A DNA stretch of 64,000 nucleotides from Mucor racemosus (Eukaryota; Mucoromycota; Mucoromycetes; Mucorales; Mucoraceae): the NCBI GenBank assembly GCA_027405735.1, contig JAPEHQ010000002.1, positions 2,232,001-2,296,000 of the forward strand. The letters are read 5' to 3'. This document shows, in pieces, positions 23,957 through 35,760 of this stretch. Both the position numbers and the translations under genes were made by a program. The notes under the pieces are model-generated. The model had not been told where the DNA came from and did not search any database. It saw only the letters and a program-made list of their open reading frames with translations. The stretch's first letter is position 1. Each line of letters begins with the position of its first letter.

Positions 23957-26900
23957 ATGGGTTCGTTTGCTTATGATGCGTATGGATGTATCATTAGTAT
24001 TGGTAAAGAAATGAATAACAAATTTACATTTGTCAAAAGTTTAAATCATTTACAATAAACATTCATAGATTTCGGCACAACCTTTTCGGGTAGTTGCTAT
24101 GCTTTAACCGATGATAAAACGACAGAGGACCTTAACGATATTAAGAATGACACCAGATTCATTTATACTGCAAATTTGTATGATTGCTTTATATAAAATA
24201 GAATATTCTAGTAGTTATTAACATAAAACCAATATGAAAAATAGGGACAAAGATTCTATTATTGATATTCGAGATTGGGATCAAAGTAAAGGCCGCAAAA
24301 CGCCAACCGTTGTTATTTATGATGAGCATATGCATTTATCTCATTGGGGACAAGCAGCAACAAACCACATTGGTGAGAAGAAGAACCCTAACGAGCACAT
24401 CTTTGAAAAGTTCAAACTAAAGCTGCCCAAATCTGTTTCTCAGAAAGGTGCTGGTCTCGTATCTGGCAATAAAGAACAAGATGATGAAGAAGCCAATATG
24501 AGAGCTACTATTGACTTCTTTCGCGTAGTTTATGACCATATTTTCAATCAAATTCATGCCCAAAGACCTGTTAGCAATATTGAGTTTTCCAAGGATAAAA
24601 TTCGTTTTGTCATTACTGTTCCTGCAATCTGGAATGATGTAGAACGTACTATTATGAGAAACGTTGCTGTTGCTGCTGGACTCATTTCTGAAAATGATCA
24701 CGAGAATAGATTGATTATCATTAATGAATCTTTGGCTGCTACGTTGTATTGTGAACGTGAAAAAGCAGGCGATCTATTGGAAGAAAATGCAAATTATATC
24801 GTCTGCGATGCTGGTGGAGGCACTGTAGATATTGCTTCATTTGTGGCTACTATACCAGACAAGGAAAACATGAGTTTTCCAAGATGTCAATTAACAGCAG
24901 ACAGCGGTGAAAGATGTGGTTCTACTTATCTTGACAAAAGAATGGGAGAATTGATTATGAAATTATTATTCAGACCTGATGATATGGAATATACCGACGA
25001 AGAAAAACCAGAATTTGAAAAGCATGGTCTCATCAAGTACACTTCTGACGAGAGAAAGGACCTTGATATTATAGTTGCTGAACTTTTGTCACAATTCAAT
25101 TCTGAAGGTGGATCCAAGGTAAGCTTTTGATGTTAATACAATAACTGTCAAACGTTACACTTTTGAATGACATGTTTTATAGTATGGATTTCCTGCACCT
25201 CATAGCGATGAACAGGAGTCTGAGGATGAATCTTCTTCTGATGATGCAGATAGTTGTAAAGATTATGACAACGATGAACCTTATCTTAGTAGTGATGAAC
25301 CTTATTCTAGTGACAATGAATCTTATGGTGAAGAGGATGAGCCTACAGAAGGACCTGAAAGTAATGTTGATCCAGGTAAAATCAGCATAGCAGAGACATG
25401 TTTCTTTTCGCTACTAACTGATAATTTATAGCTACCGTTTTCAAAATAACAGCAGCAACCGTGCTCGATAAAATTAAATTCAAAACGGTCTATGGAGTAG
25501 AATATGATCTTGTGCCAGAAACAACTATTGGGTCAATGCAACTTACCATACCTTATGAAGTGATGGCCAAAAAAATCTTTGATCCTATCGTAGATACAAC
25601 CGTTGAATTGTTAAAGAAACAGATCAGAAAAATTTATGGTCCTGTTGTAGCTACATTTCTTGTTGGTGGTTTTGGAAAAAATCCTTATTTGCAGTACAAA
25701 ATCAAAGAAGCCTTCAAGATAGAAGAGAATGGGGTAGTTACAGGTTATAAATGCGGTGGCCTTCATGATGATGATGATGGAAACCTGGCAGCAATGAGAG
25801 GCGCTTTGTATTATGGTCTTGATGGCAGTCGTAAACCAGCTCAAACTGATATTATCGAAGCTGATTATACACAAAAGGAATCTACAGGCTCTAATGGTGA
25901 TGACTTTATTGCTGAAAATTATGATACGTTGATCTGTTATGGTATGATATTACTAATGCTCACTTGTATAAACCAAACTCTTGCTAAAATATACATTTGA
26001 TAGACATTGGTTATGACTTTACATCCTGTTCTTATCTTGATTTGAATAAAGATGGTGAAGATCGTCAATTTGTCGATATTGATGGATGGCCTGGTGCAGA
26101 AGAAAAGGCTACTCGAATCCCTACTGCATTTGAATCTGCCTCAAAATGGGGAGCCCAGGTCTCTGATGTTACTGAAAGAAAACCCGAAGAGTTTGTTGTT
26201 CCTAGCAAGCTTATGTCTATTGTAAAAGGTGATTTCAGACGTTACCTTGCCAATTACATTAGTACAATGCAGGATTATGTTTGTAGTGTTATCGAAAAGA
26301 ACGGTGGCAGCACTGATCGCAGTAAATTCAGATATTGTATCACCATGGAAAACAGTTACAATTTCTTTTTCCGCAAATCAGAAATGCGTCAAGTTGCTGT
26401 AAATGCTGGGTTAATCAATAAATCGGATAGCACAAAGCGTCTTTTGCTTGTCAAGCGAGAAGATGCAGCAGCAATGTATTTTGAAGATGAACACTTTAAG
26501 GCAGAAATTAATCAAAAGAAGGCCTTTAGCTCTAAATTTTTGCAAATCTTCTTCCGTCATGATACTTGCCATTTATCTTTACAAGAAGCTACAAAACTTA
26601 GTGGTTATAGTGACAGTCGAAATGCCATGATACAGCAACAAAAAGAAAAGGCTGAAGCAAAGGCAAAAGCAGAGCGCGAAGAAAAAGGTGAATCAGATGA
26701 AAATAGCAATCCTGATTACAATGGCGATGCTTCAAAAGACGACAACTCATTTAAAGAAAAGTATTTTAGAAATGTTCGAGGCGTAAGATCTGCTGTTCTC
26801 CCTTTCAACTTCGTTTCAAAACTTCTCATTAATTTGGAAAAATATGTCAAGGATAATAATAGCATCAATTGCACTAAAGTGAACGACCATGAAACTAATT

Positions 26901-28105
26901 ATAATGTATTTGACCCTGATTTTAAAGAAGGCTTCCTTAATTACATCAAGGTATTTAGTTCATAATTAACTTGATTTAAATCAGCTAATTTATTTTAAAC
27001 CTTTTAGACTACATTAGACTTTAGTAGCAACGAACACATTCAGAAAATTAGCATAAGAAAAGAAAAGTGTTGTGAAATATACATTTCTGTATACGATCTT
27101 TTGGAACATGTGTTTAGACCAGCTATTCGTGATCTTGTCTCAGATATTAGCCGTTACTGTACTCAAGTTGATATCATCAATTTCCGTTTAGATAATATAT
27201 TCTTGATTGGAAAACTCATTGAAGCAAGTACAGCAACTTATTCATTCTTGGAAAGAGTAATTACCAAGAGCATCTCAGAGGTGATGAATATTGGAAGTAG
27301 CGTTATTATAACTTCTGATCAAATTAGTGAGAAGAATCACATCCTTGGTGCTCAAATCTACGGAGAAAATCCTGAAACTTATACTGAAAGAGTTGCAAGA
27401 AAAACCTACGTTATTGGTGTTGAAGCTTTCAAGGTTAAACCTTTTGAAGATGACTTTTATAAAAAGGAAGCAAAGTTGAACCCAAATGATGATGATGTGA
27501 AAGATAAAATATACGATTTGGAAGCTGAATATGCATTGCGAGGAGAAGAAAGGGTTGACTTATTCTACCAACCTGAATTCAACCCGTCTCTCAAAGAAGA
27601 AAAAGGGCCCAAGGATTCAACCTTACTTATTCCTAGAGGTAAAAAGGTCTTGGAGAAAGACCAAGTTGCAGGCATTGAAAAGAAATTCTTTGCTCACGAT
27701 GAGTGTCTTGTTTATGCTAGTAAGTTAAATAAGTGTATCAATATAATCAGGCTCTAAATACAATTTGTAGGTATCTATGTTACTGAAACATATCATACAG
27801 ATGAGGAATTGAAGAATGTGAAACTAGACAAATTTCAGAAAATCCATCAATTTGAATTATATGTCAAGAAGGATCCTGAAGATCCTATGGTTAATTTCAA
27901 AAACAATCGTCTTCATTTCTACGTACGCATGATACCTGATAACAATGAAGTTGTATTTGAAGCCAGCATATGCTCAAGAATTGGCAAGCAAGTTCCCGAG
28001 TTCCGTTTCCGTGATGAAATTTTGGTAGCTCAAATTTATGGCGATGAAGATAGAATAGCCAAGTTCGTATCTCAACGACCTGCGACTGATGCGCCTCTAC
28101 GTTAA
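23957..28105 (+). CDS. Double-module HSPA12-like Hsp70 protein
   Basis: Eight exons (23957-24002, 24069-24177, 24245-25118, 25183-25375, 25432-25941, 26004-26950, 27008-27719, 27771-28105) join in frame to about 1241 residues. The first module (about 1-575) has the Hsp70/actin ATPase motifs: phosphate-1 ISIDFGTTFSGSCYA, phosphate-2 CDAGGGTVDIAS (about 239-250) and adenosine FLVGGFGKNPYLQ (about 483-495). An acidic Ser/Asp/Glu insert (exon 4, about 344-407) interrupts it. A second copy begins at about 577 with CYDIGYDFTSCSYLD, but its phosphate-1 glycine-threonines are lost, no phosphate-2 motif is visible, and the adenosine motif has become FLIGKLIEAST, so it is probably a pseudo-ATPase. Usual HSPA12-like proteins have one such module of roughly 550-700 residues. 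Client and role are unknown. Two adjacent genes instead of one is possible, but no stop or second promoter separates the halves in the spliced frame. Confidence 0.8.
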
Positions 28106-29020
28106 TTCTTCGCGGTTTCTAGTAATAGCAAACTGATATTCATATTATATTTACCTATAAATTATATATCCAAAAAAAATACCAATAAATAAAAACATAC
28201 AAATGTAATGAGCTTAATGAAAATATTGCAAATATGGGTTATGGTTATACTGTTTAAAAAGCTAGTAATGTTAATTTTATTTAGTGGAACATCCATCCAT
28301 TTTGCAACACTTACATTTTTAGATAAACAAAGTGCTATAAACTTCCTAACTTTTTTAAAATCAATTCAAATGCCATATAGTAGATCATACTCTTAATTTA
28401 GTGTATTTTGGTATCTAAAGTCTCTAAAATGGGTAGAGATAAAGATGAAGAAAAATTAGAAGTTTTTCTTAATTTTTTAGCATTATGTACTGTATTATAT
28501 GCAAATGAAAATGAAAGCATCCGATTCTTTACGTAGTATCTACTAATCAATCGAAACAATGTAATCAATGTATAAGGACAGCATGATAATGCGGAATGTA
28601 TGTAATTCAAAAGATAGAAGATTCGATGTATTTGGGGGGTACGTGTACAGTATATAAATGTATATAGTTGGCTTTTCAGTAATTCTACGTTAAAGTGGAA
28701 ATATGGAATTAACAAATGCCGTTAACCTTGAGAACTCCACTTTTGTTGAATCAAAGCTCACAAATACAAAAAGCCAAACAAAATCTTAGGCCTATTCCCC
28801 ATTATAAATTGATATTTAATAAAATATAATAGAAAATAATACAGATTTGTTAATTACATAAACATTGAGAAATTTGCGTATTACTAAAAGAGTGCCTTTA
28901 ATCAAGAGTGAATGCACATTTTTTTATTCTACATTCTTCATGACTGAAGTTTACCGAATGGGATTTTGGTATAAGATTGCCACTGCTTCCCCCTTTTTCT
29001 TATGCTGATTTCTTTTTACT
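28106..29020. other. Intergenic, nothing recognised
   Basis: AT-rich sequence after the Hsp70-like gene, with AATAAATAAAAA at about 28183-28195 as its likely polyadenylation signal. The open frames at 28208-28396 and 28398-28715 have no recognisable domains. Confidence 0.35.
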
Positions 29021-29369
29021 TTTTTACTTATTTTTACTTATTTTTACTTATTTTTACTTATTTTTACTTATTTTTACTTATTTTTATTTATTTTTACTTA
29101 TTTTTACTTATTTTTACTTATTTTTACTTATTTTTACTTATTTTTACTTATTTTTACTTATTTTTACTTATTTTTACTTATTTTTACTTATTTTTACTTA
29201 TTTTTACTTATTTTTACTTATTTTTACTTATTTTTACTTATTTTTACTTATTTTTACTTATTTTTACTTATTTTTACTTATTTTTACTTATTTTTACTTA
29301 TTTTTACTTATTTTTACTTATTTTTACTTATTTTTACTTATTTTTACTTATTTTTACTTATTTTTACTT
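29021..29369 (+). repeat. 10-bp minisatellite (TTTTTACTTA)n
   Basis: About 35 head-to-tail copies of TTTTTACTTA, nearly all identical; one unit at 29081-29090 reads TTTTTATTTA. Since 10 is not a multiple of three, all three frames are open and produce the artefactual peptide repeats; it is not a gene. The uniformity indicates recent expansion. Confidence 0.95.
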
Positions 29370-31674
29370 TGTTTTATGAGGTTTATGAGGTTTATAGGTA
29401 ACTATGCCCTTTAATTGAGCAATTGTTCAATAATTTACTATCCTGGATCAAGGTATCATCTCTGGTAGTCTTCCTGATAGAGGAAACCCTGTGTGGGTTC
29501 AATGTCATTAGGCAGAAAATCAGGTATATTCTTCACAATTCATAATACCTTGGCGCGCTTTTTAAAGGGCATTTCGCTATTACTCTTATACTTGAATAAA
29601 GACAATCATGTATGAAAACTGTATGAACTTATTTTGCTTTGTAAAATTTGATATAAATTGAAAAAAAAAGTTGATTACCATCTACATTTATAAAGTATTT
29701 GTATGCTTCTAAATGTATTATTCTTGAAAATAATATCATTATTTGATGGTATCCTTTTGAATATGTAATCCACTTTATTTTAAGGTAACTCAACTTGTAT
29801 ATACTACATATACATCGATTATTATCATGCTGATATAGTATAAAACGCCAAACACCGAGTGTGTTTAGCTGCAAACGATAACAAAATTCCATAAGAATAA
29901 TTTTAATAAATAGCAAAATAAGCAAATGATTGCAGTTCCATTGGCTATTATAATACGTATATATATACTGTATATGTAAATAATGTATATCAGGGAGATC
30001 TTCTTTCATTAATATCAATCAAATGCAAATGTAATCGATAGTTTGCTTAGTCCTAATTGAATACTACAGTATACACTTCTTGTTTTTTAATCACAAATAA
30101 AAGATGCGTGTATAAAATTTTATTGATTGCAGTTGAGCTGATACAAATAGAATCTAATTAGGATTTTATATTTAGAGCAATCTAGTATACAGCTATTAGA
30201 AATTTAAGAGAATAAGAACTGAAATAATAGCAATAGTTGTTGCAGAAATTTCAAAAAATTAATAGCAATGCCTTAATTTTGCAGAACCAAAGCAACCAGA
30301 GATGTGTGTAGTGTGAAATCAAATGAAATGTAAAAACAATTCTTGATACAGCAACATTTCCAAGACACACAAAACGTATAATGAAAAATCAGCAAGACAC
30401 TTGATATTCCCTCTTCATCAGAATAATACGATAACCTCTGAAACCTTGCCGCGTTAAAAGAAACTGATCTCAATTAAATGTGTAGTTGATGAGTTTTCGC
30501 GATAAAAACGTAACCCAATTAAGCAACAATTTTCTTCAAATGAAATACGGCGTTTGACCAATAAGAAAAGCATTTTTGGTAGCCAAAAATGCTTCATAAA
30601 ACAAATTGGGCGCTATCTTGTGTATGAGACCAGACTTAAGAAGTCGAATCTGTGGGCTTTTTCTTTCCAAAAAGAGGACACACAGCATCGACATGGTATC
30701 TATTGTACAGAGCCGTCTTGATAAACAAGGTTTCCCCTTTGCCAGTGCTAGTTTTCTATGGGCAACATACCGTAAGTCTTACAAAATGTGTATTGTTGTC
30801 ACTAAAAGATTGAAACCCCCTTCATTCTTAGCAGCAAGAGACACCAAACAGATTTCGGAATAAAAAGTCATAAACCTATGAAATTATATAAATTAGACAA
30901 GTTTGGTGCAAATACATAATCAAAAAACTTTATTCTGTACTTGGGTTTGCTCTTAAACCAAGGTTTTTGAAGAAAATAATGCCATTTTTTACTTCTTCAA
31001 AACTGCATAATACAATGATAAAAGTTGTTAGTTCAAGGGGACATGTTGTGTATATACTAATCATCAAATTATTTTTACCTTATTCCATTTTAATATGTAA
31101 CGTGAAAACTATGTGCATAAAAGTGAACCATAAGCGAAAGAAAGTGAAAAATATGTCAAACTGAAAAAAAAATTGAAGAAAAGGAAAAAAAAACAAAGAA
31201 TAATTATGAAAGTATATGATGCAAAGTACTAGATAATGGCTTGATAAGACGACAAAATTACTTCATCTGCAAACATGCAAGTAGCATTCCATTCCATTTC
31301 AAAAATAAATAAAAAATTTTAGTCGTTTGAAACAGGCCAAATACAAACAGTTGCATATATGCAAATGCATGTTTATCTCTCAATCATTCCACGCTTGCAA
31401 AAATATCCTATTTTTAATATATGTATTTTAGTTCTCGTAGAAATGATAAATTAAATAAATTGTGCAAAATACTCATTGTTATTATAAACATATTCTTCAT
31501 CTCAATAAACAAACCACCATCTATATATTTCAAGCAAAAACGAACAAATAAACAAACCATGATGCATTACAACATTTACTTGTTTATCGGAATAAAATAT
31601 AGTCAGATAAAAAAAGGCGACTCATACTTGAAAAGCATCCTCAAAAATAAATATAAACAATATCCCAATACATC
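29370..31674. other. Intergenic, hairpin at 30568, otherwise nothing recognised
   Basis: No supportable gene. A perfect 12-base inverted repeat with a 3-base loop lies at 30568-30594 (AAGCATTTTTGG, TAG, complement). The 30606-30863 and 29629-30018 frames lack recognisable motifs and start context. Confidence 0.35.
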
Positions 31675-32697
31675 AGCTTATTAAAACCTCGAGATATTTG
31701 ACATCTTAGATTGAGATTTTAAGCGGGGGGGGGAAACAAGTGTTTCAGTTTTGAAGCCTTTATACTCACAGAAAAATCAAGATGAATAGAAATAACTTTT
31801 TTGTCAATATTCTGTATCATCTCAAGTATATCCTACATTTTTTATTTCCTGATTATCTATTGAAATGGGGGCACGCTCCGATTTTGAATATGACCATATA
31901 AAATTGTATAATCAGATATGCACATGTAACTGAGCTTGAATCCAAAAAGTGTCCAAATGGAAAAAAAATCCAAAAAAATCCAAAAAAAACCTTGTATGTT
32001 TAATTACTCACAAAAATGCATAGTAAGTTGAACTAGCGTATTAAATGTTTTAGGTTTAGTTTTTAATTCTAAATCGATCTGTATAGGTTTTGAAAATGTT
32101 TTTCTCATAAAATCTCTAGTAAATTTAATATAAAATTTTAACAGTTTTTGATCAAAAAGTACTCTTCATTCAAATGCAACCCTAAAATATTTTATTTTCA
32201 CATTATGCGCAACAACATTATCTACAGAATGAGGATTTATACGTAGCTGTAGCCCTATTTTTCGTGGGGATATTAATTGTTTTTGATCATTTTTTTTTTT
32301 GGTCGGCGAAAATCTGGACCTGTATATCCTCGTCCAAAATGAATCCTTTTTTGTATCACCAAAAATCAATCATTCAATCACAACTTTCTCGACGAAAAAT
32401 CAATATTTTTTCACGAGATAAAATTCGTTGGATAGACACTAATGAGTACTATCCTATGGTTTTAGTTTTGCATACCAGTCATCCCTTCATGGATCTCTAT
32501 AACAGAAAAAGCGCTCTCACAAAATTTATAAAAAAATAAAAAAGTCTTTACAGCCATCCAAAAACTAAATATCCTGGTAGAGAATGAAAAATAAAGTAGA
32601 CTTTACTTAATATCCATTATTGCAATACCTTAGTATTTTCTCGACTTATTTGCATTTCAAATGCGGGTTCTCAATTTTAAGCTGGCCATTTCTGCAT
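31675..32697 (-). repeat. Dispersed repeat R1, copy B
   Basis: Almost identical to copy C at 34474-35497: reading both, I see only a one-base difference in a G run (9 versus 10 G) and in a T run (11 versus 10 T), plus divergence at the last few bases. Inverted relative to copy A. At the 32697 end it is cut off and continues with a different R1-type end block (32710-32785) resembling 16855-16905. Confidence 0.8.
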
Positions 32698-32785
32698 CAT
32701 TCAAATTTGCCAACTGCGAAAGATTGGATATTTTCAGGAACATAGCTTTAGATTAAAGTTGAGCATCTCAGGTACGTTGGCATAT

Positions 32786-33495
32786 AGGTAGCAATCTATA
32801 TTAGAGACTGATATTTTCATTTAACCACATTCTAAGATTAAATATCATTATTTACTACTGTATTGTTGAACGTATTTCTTGATTACCAGATCAAATCGAA
32901 GGCAGTGATATGCTTTTGGAGAATTCTACTATTATGCACACATGGAATTAATGTCATGCACACGGACAGAATCTATAGTTCTGCACATACAGGCTTTTTA
33001 TTATGCTAGTGTGCAGTTTTTTTTTGTTGCGCCCATGTGCATCTTGTTATCCTTTCAGCCATTATTAAGTGGGCGCAACAACTCATCAGGCCATAGTGTG
33101 CAGCCCACCTGATCACAACAAAATCATCTTGTGTAGCACAGGTCGGCCATAATGCTTTTATATATAAATCCTTTAAATTTGTTTGTATCATCTTACACTT
33201 TTCAAGTTAAATCCGTTATTAGGCTAATAATGTTGTAGGTTGTATTTATGCTTTACTTAAAATAAGCCTTTGAGTAATTAATAGCAATATAGTCGAACCT
33301 TAATTTTTGTATGAAATTTCGATACCTGCATTTTATAGCTGCTTGGGATATTTAAGCAACGGAGTCCGGGCTGTCCGGTGATTTTTTCTAAAAATTTAAA
33401 GCCTGGAAATATTATTAGATGGCCGCTTCCCGGAGATTGTTCGGCTTTTTTTTTTTGGAAAAGTGACCATTGGCAAAAATATGAATCATATACTA
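32786..33495 (+). repeat. Dispersed repeat R3, copy 1
   Basis: Shared with 62855-63459 over its main part (blocks ATTATGCACACATGG, GGGCGCAACAACTCATCAGG, GTCCGGGCTGTCCGG) and, for its first 120 bases, with 53990-54430. It holds short internal similarities around TGTGCAG. No ORF. It runs directly into the LTR at 33496. Confidence 0.7.
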
Positions 33496-34032
33496 TGTTG
33501 TATGCCATCAAGTATCATATGTTATCACTTTCTACAGTATCAATACATCTTACAATCTATTGATTACGGCATGTATTGAAGTTCAAAGTCTTGATATTGA
33601 ATATAAGAAACTCCTAGCGTACTAAGTTTAATCTAGTAATTACCAAGAACGCTTAAGCCTCAATTATGACACCACATTATTTTATCCCAGCGGTTAATCA
33701 ATCAAGTAGCTATCAAATCAACATCCAACAAGCACATTTAGCGCAGCATTAAAACAAGGCAACTCACAAACTCTGAAAGAACGGTTAAATCATGATTGAT
33801 TCACTTCAATCCATAGATTACCATCAAACAGATCTAATGGTTCAATAGTGTCTTTAATTACATCTCAGAATTTCAATGTCAAATCAATATAAAAAGCTGT
33901 ACTTTTATATCTAAATAAACGATATCTTGTTTTTATTATACAGTTGAAGAACTGATTCATTACTCATTACTCATTCTGCTTTAATTGTATTCTTTTTTAA
34001 GTATTATTTATCAAACATGAAAATATACGACA
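33496..34032 (+). mobile_element. Ty3-family LTR, diverged
   Basis: About 537 bp, opposite in orientation to the intact element, starting TGTTGTATGCC and ending TATACGACA. Aligned throughout with 55426-55954 but diverged. Its upstream junction to R3 is the same as that of the LTR at 63460, while the downstream 75 bases (34033-34110) match the sequence next to the LTR at 9682. Confidence 0.75.
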
Positions 34033-34473
34033 CTAGACTTAACGTTTAGAATCATACATCAAAATGTGTGGAATAAATTGTTCATCAACTTTTATTATGT
34101 GTTCAAGTAAGAGTTTATAATGAAATTTAAGGGTTACCATAGGCGTATATACTAAAATTGAGCAAAGTTTATACCACAAAAATCTCGGCGAAATTGATAG
34201 ATACAATAAAATAAATTGCAGATTCGTTTTCAGCAGCCAATTTTACCCCAGAAAACTTGGTTGCCTGATTCATAGCGATACTTTTGTAAAAAAATATGAA
34301 AATTCTCCAAATTGTTAAAACTACAAAAAGAAAAAACAAAACAAAACAGGATTTACAATTACAAGGTTTAGGGGGTCCAAAAATTATCCAAAAAAAACCA
34401 CCCCTGAAACTTTAATATATAATAAATCATTGAAAAACAAGAAGATTTTGCTAAACAGCTTTTAAGTGCAACA
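34033..34473. other. Sequence following the LTR
   Basis: 34033-34110 contains GTGGAATAAATTGTT and ACTTTTATTATGTGTTCAAG, also found (inverted) at 9598-9680 beside another LTR, so it may be a leftover of retroelement leader. The rest, to 34473, is unassigned. Confidence 0.4.
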
Positions 34474-35760
34474 AGCTTATTAAAACCTCGAGATATTTGA
34501 CATCTTAGATTGAGATTTTAAGCGGGGGGGGGGAAACAAGTGTTTCAGTTTTGAAGCCTTTATACTCACAGAAAAATCAAGATGAATAGAAATAACTTTT
34601 TTGTCAATATTCTGTATCATCTCAAGTATATCCTACATTTTTTATTTCCTGATTATCTATTGAAATGGGGGCACGCTCCGATTTTGAATATGACCATATA
34701 AAATTGTATAATCAGATATGCACATGTAACTGAGCTTGAATCCAAAAAGTGTCCAAATGGAAAAAAAATCCAAAAAAATCCAAAAAAAACCTTGTATGTT
34801 TAATTACTCACAAAAATGCATAGTAAGTTGAACTAGCGTATTAAATGTTTTAGGTTTAGTTTTTAATTCTAAATCGATCTGTATAGGTTTTGAAAATGTT
34901 TTTCTCATAAAATCTCTAGTAAATTTAATATAAAATTTTAACAGTTTTTGATCAAAAAGTACTCTTCATTCAAATGCAACCCTAAAATATTTTATTTTCA
35001 CATTATGCGCAACAACATTATCTACAGAATGAGGATTTATACGTAGCTGTAGCCCTATTTTTCGTGGGGATATTAATTGTTTTTGATCATTTTTTTTTTG
35101 GTCGGCGAAAATCTGGACCTGTATATCCTCGTCCAAAATGAATCCTTTTTTGTATCACCAAAAATCAATCATTCAATCACAACTTTCTCGACGAAAAATC
35201 AATATTTTTTCACGAGATAAAATTCGTTGGATAGACACTAATGAGTACTATCCTATGGTTTTAGTTTTGCATACCAGTCATCCCTTCATGGATCTCTATA
35301 ACAGAAAAAGCGCTCTCACAAAATTTATAAAAAAATAAAAAAGTCTTTACAGCCATCCAAAAACTAAATATCCTGGTAGAGAATGAAAAATAAAGTAGAC
35401 TTTACTTAATATCCATTATTGCAATACCTTAGTATTTTCTCGACTTATTTGCATTTCAAATGCGGGTTCTCAATTTTAAGCTGGCCATTTCTGCATTGTT
35501 CAAATTTATCAAACAATCACTATAGTAACCATCCTTGCTTTATTTAATGGCAGGTGCTTTTAATGTTGACAAAAAGGATTGAAAAAGGTTTAGCCTCCCT
35601 AAGTTGCTGTGAAAACAAGGAAATGAAAATGCACACTTTTTTTAATTGTATTTTGTATGAATTGTTTTAGAGATTTTTTTAAATTTTTATAAAATCAAAT
35701 AATGGCTCGAAAGTGAATTTTGAAGTTGCACTTAATGTGCAGTGAATATATGAATAACAT
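34474..35760 (-). repeat. Dispersed repeat R1, copy C (longest outer end)
   Basis: 34474-35497 is a near-perfect copy of 31675-32697. It then continues to about 35540 with sequence shared (inverted) with copy A at 5468-5530, and to about 35760 with sequence shared with 10380-10600. This makes copy C the most complete on that side. No ORF longer than about 66 codons; the frame at 35138-35338 is repeated in copy B and is not convincing as a gene. Confidence 0.75.

Noticed and set aside
26448..26630. 60-codon frame inside the Hsp70-like gene
   Set aside because: An out-of-frame shadow of exon 6.
28977..29414. Hydrophobic 125-145 codon open frames rich in FTYFYLFLLI
   Set aside because: A direct consequence of the 10-bp TTTTTACTTA repeat, which is open in all three frames.
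33293..33305. CAGTCGAACC-type start at 33291 and 63257 suggesting another TA-flanked transposon within R3
   Set aside because: No inverse end was found on the other side of the adjoining LTR in either copy.
32264..35338. Frames repeated in R1 copies B and C (66-91 codons)
   Set aside because: Identity reflects the recent duplication of the repeat; the diverged copies A and D have stops in the corresponding frame.
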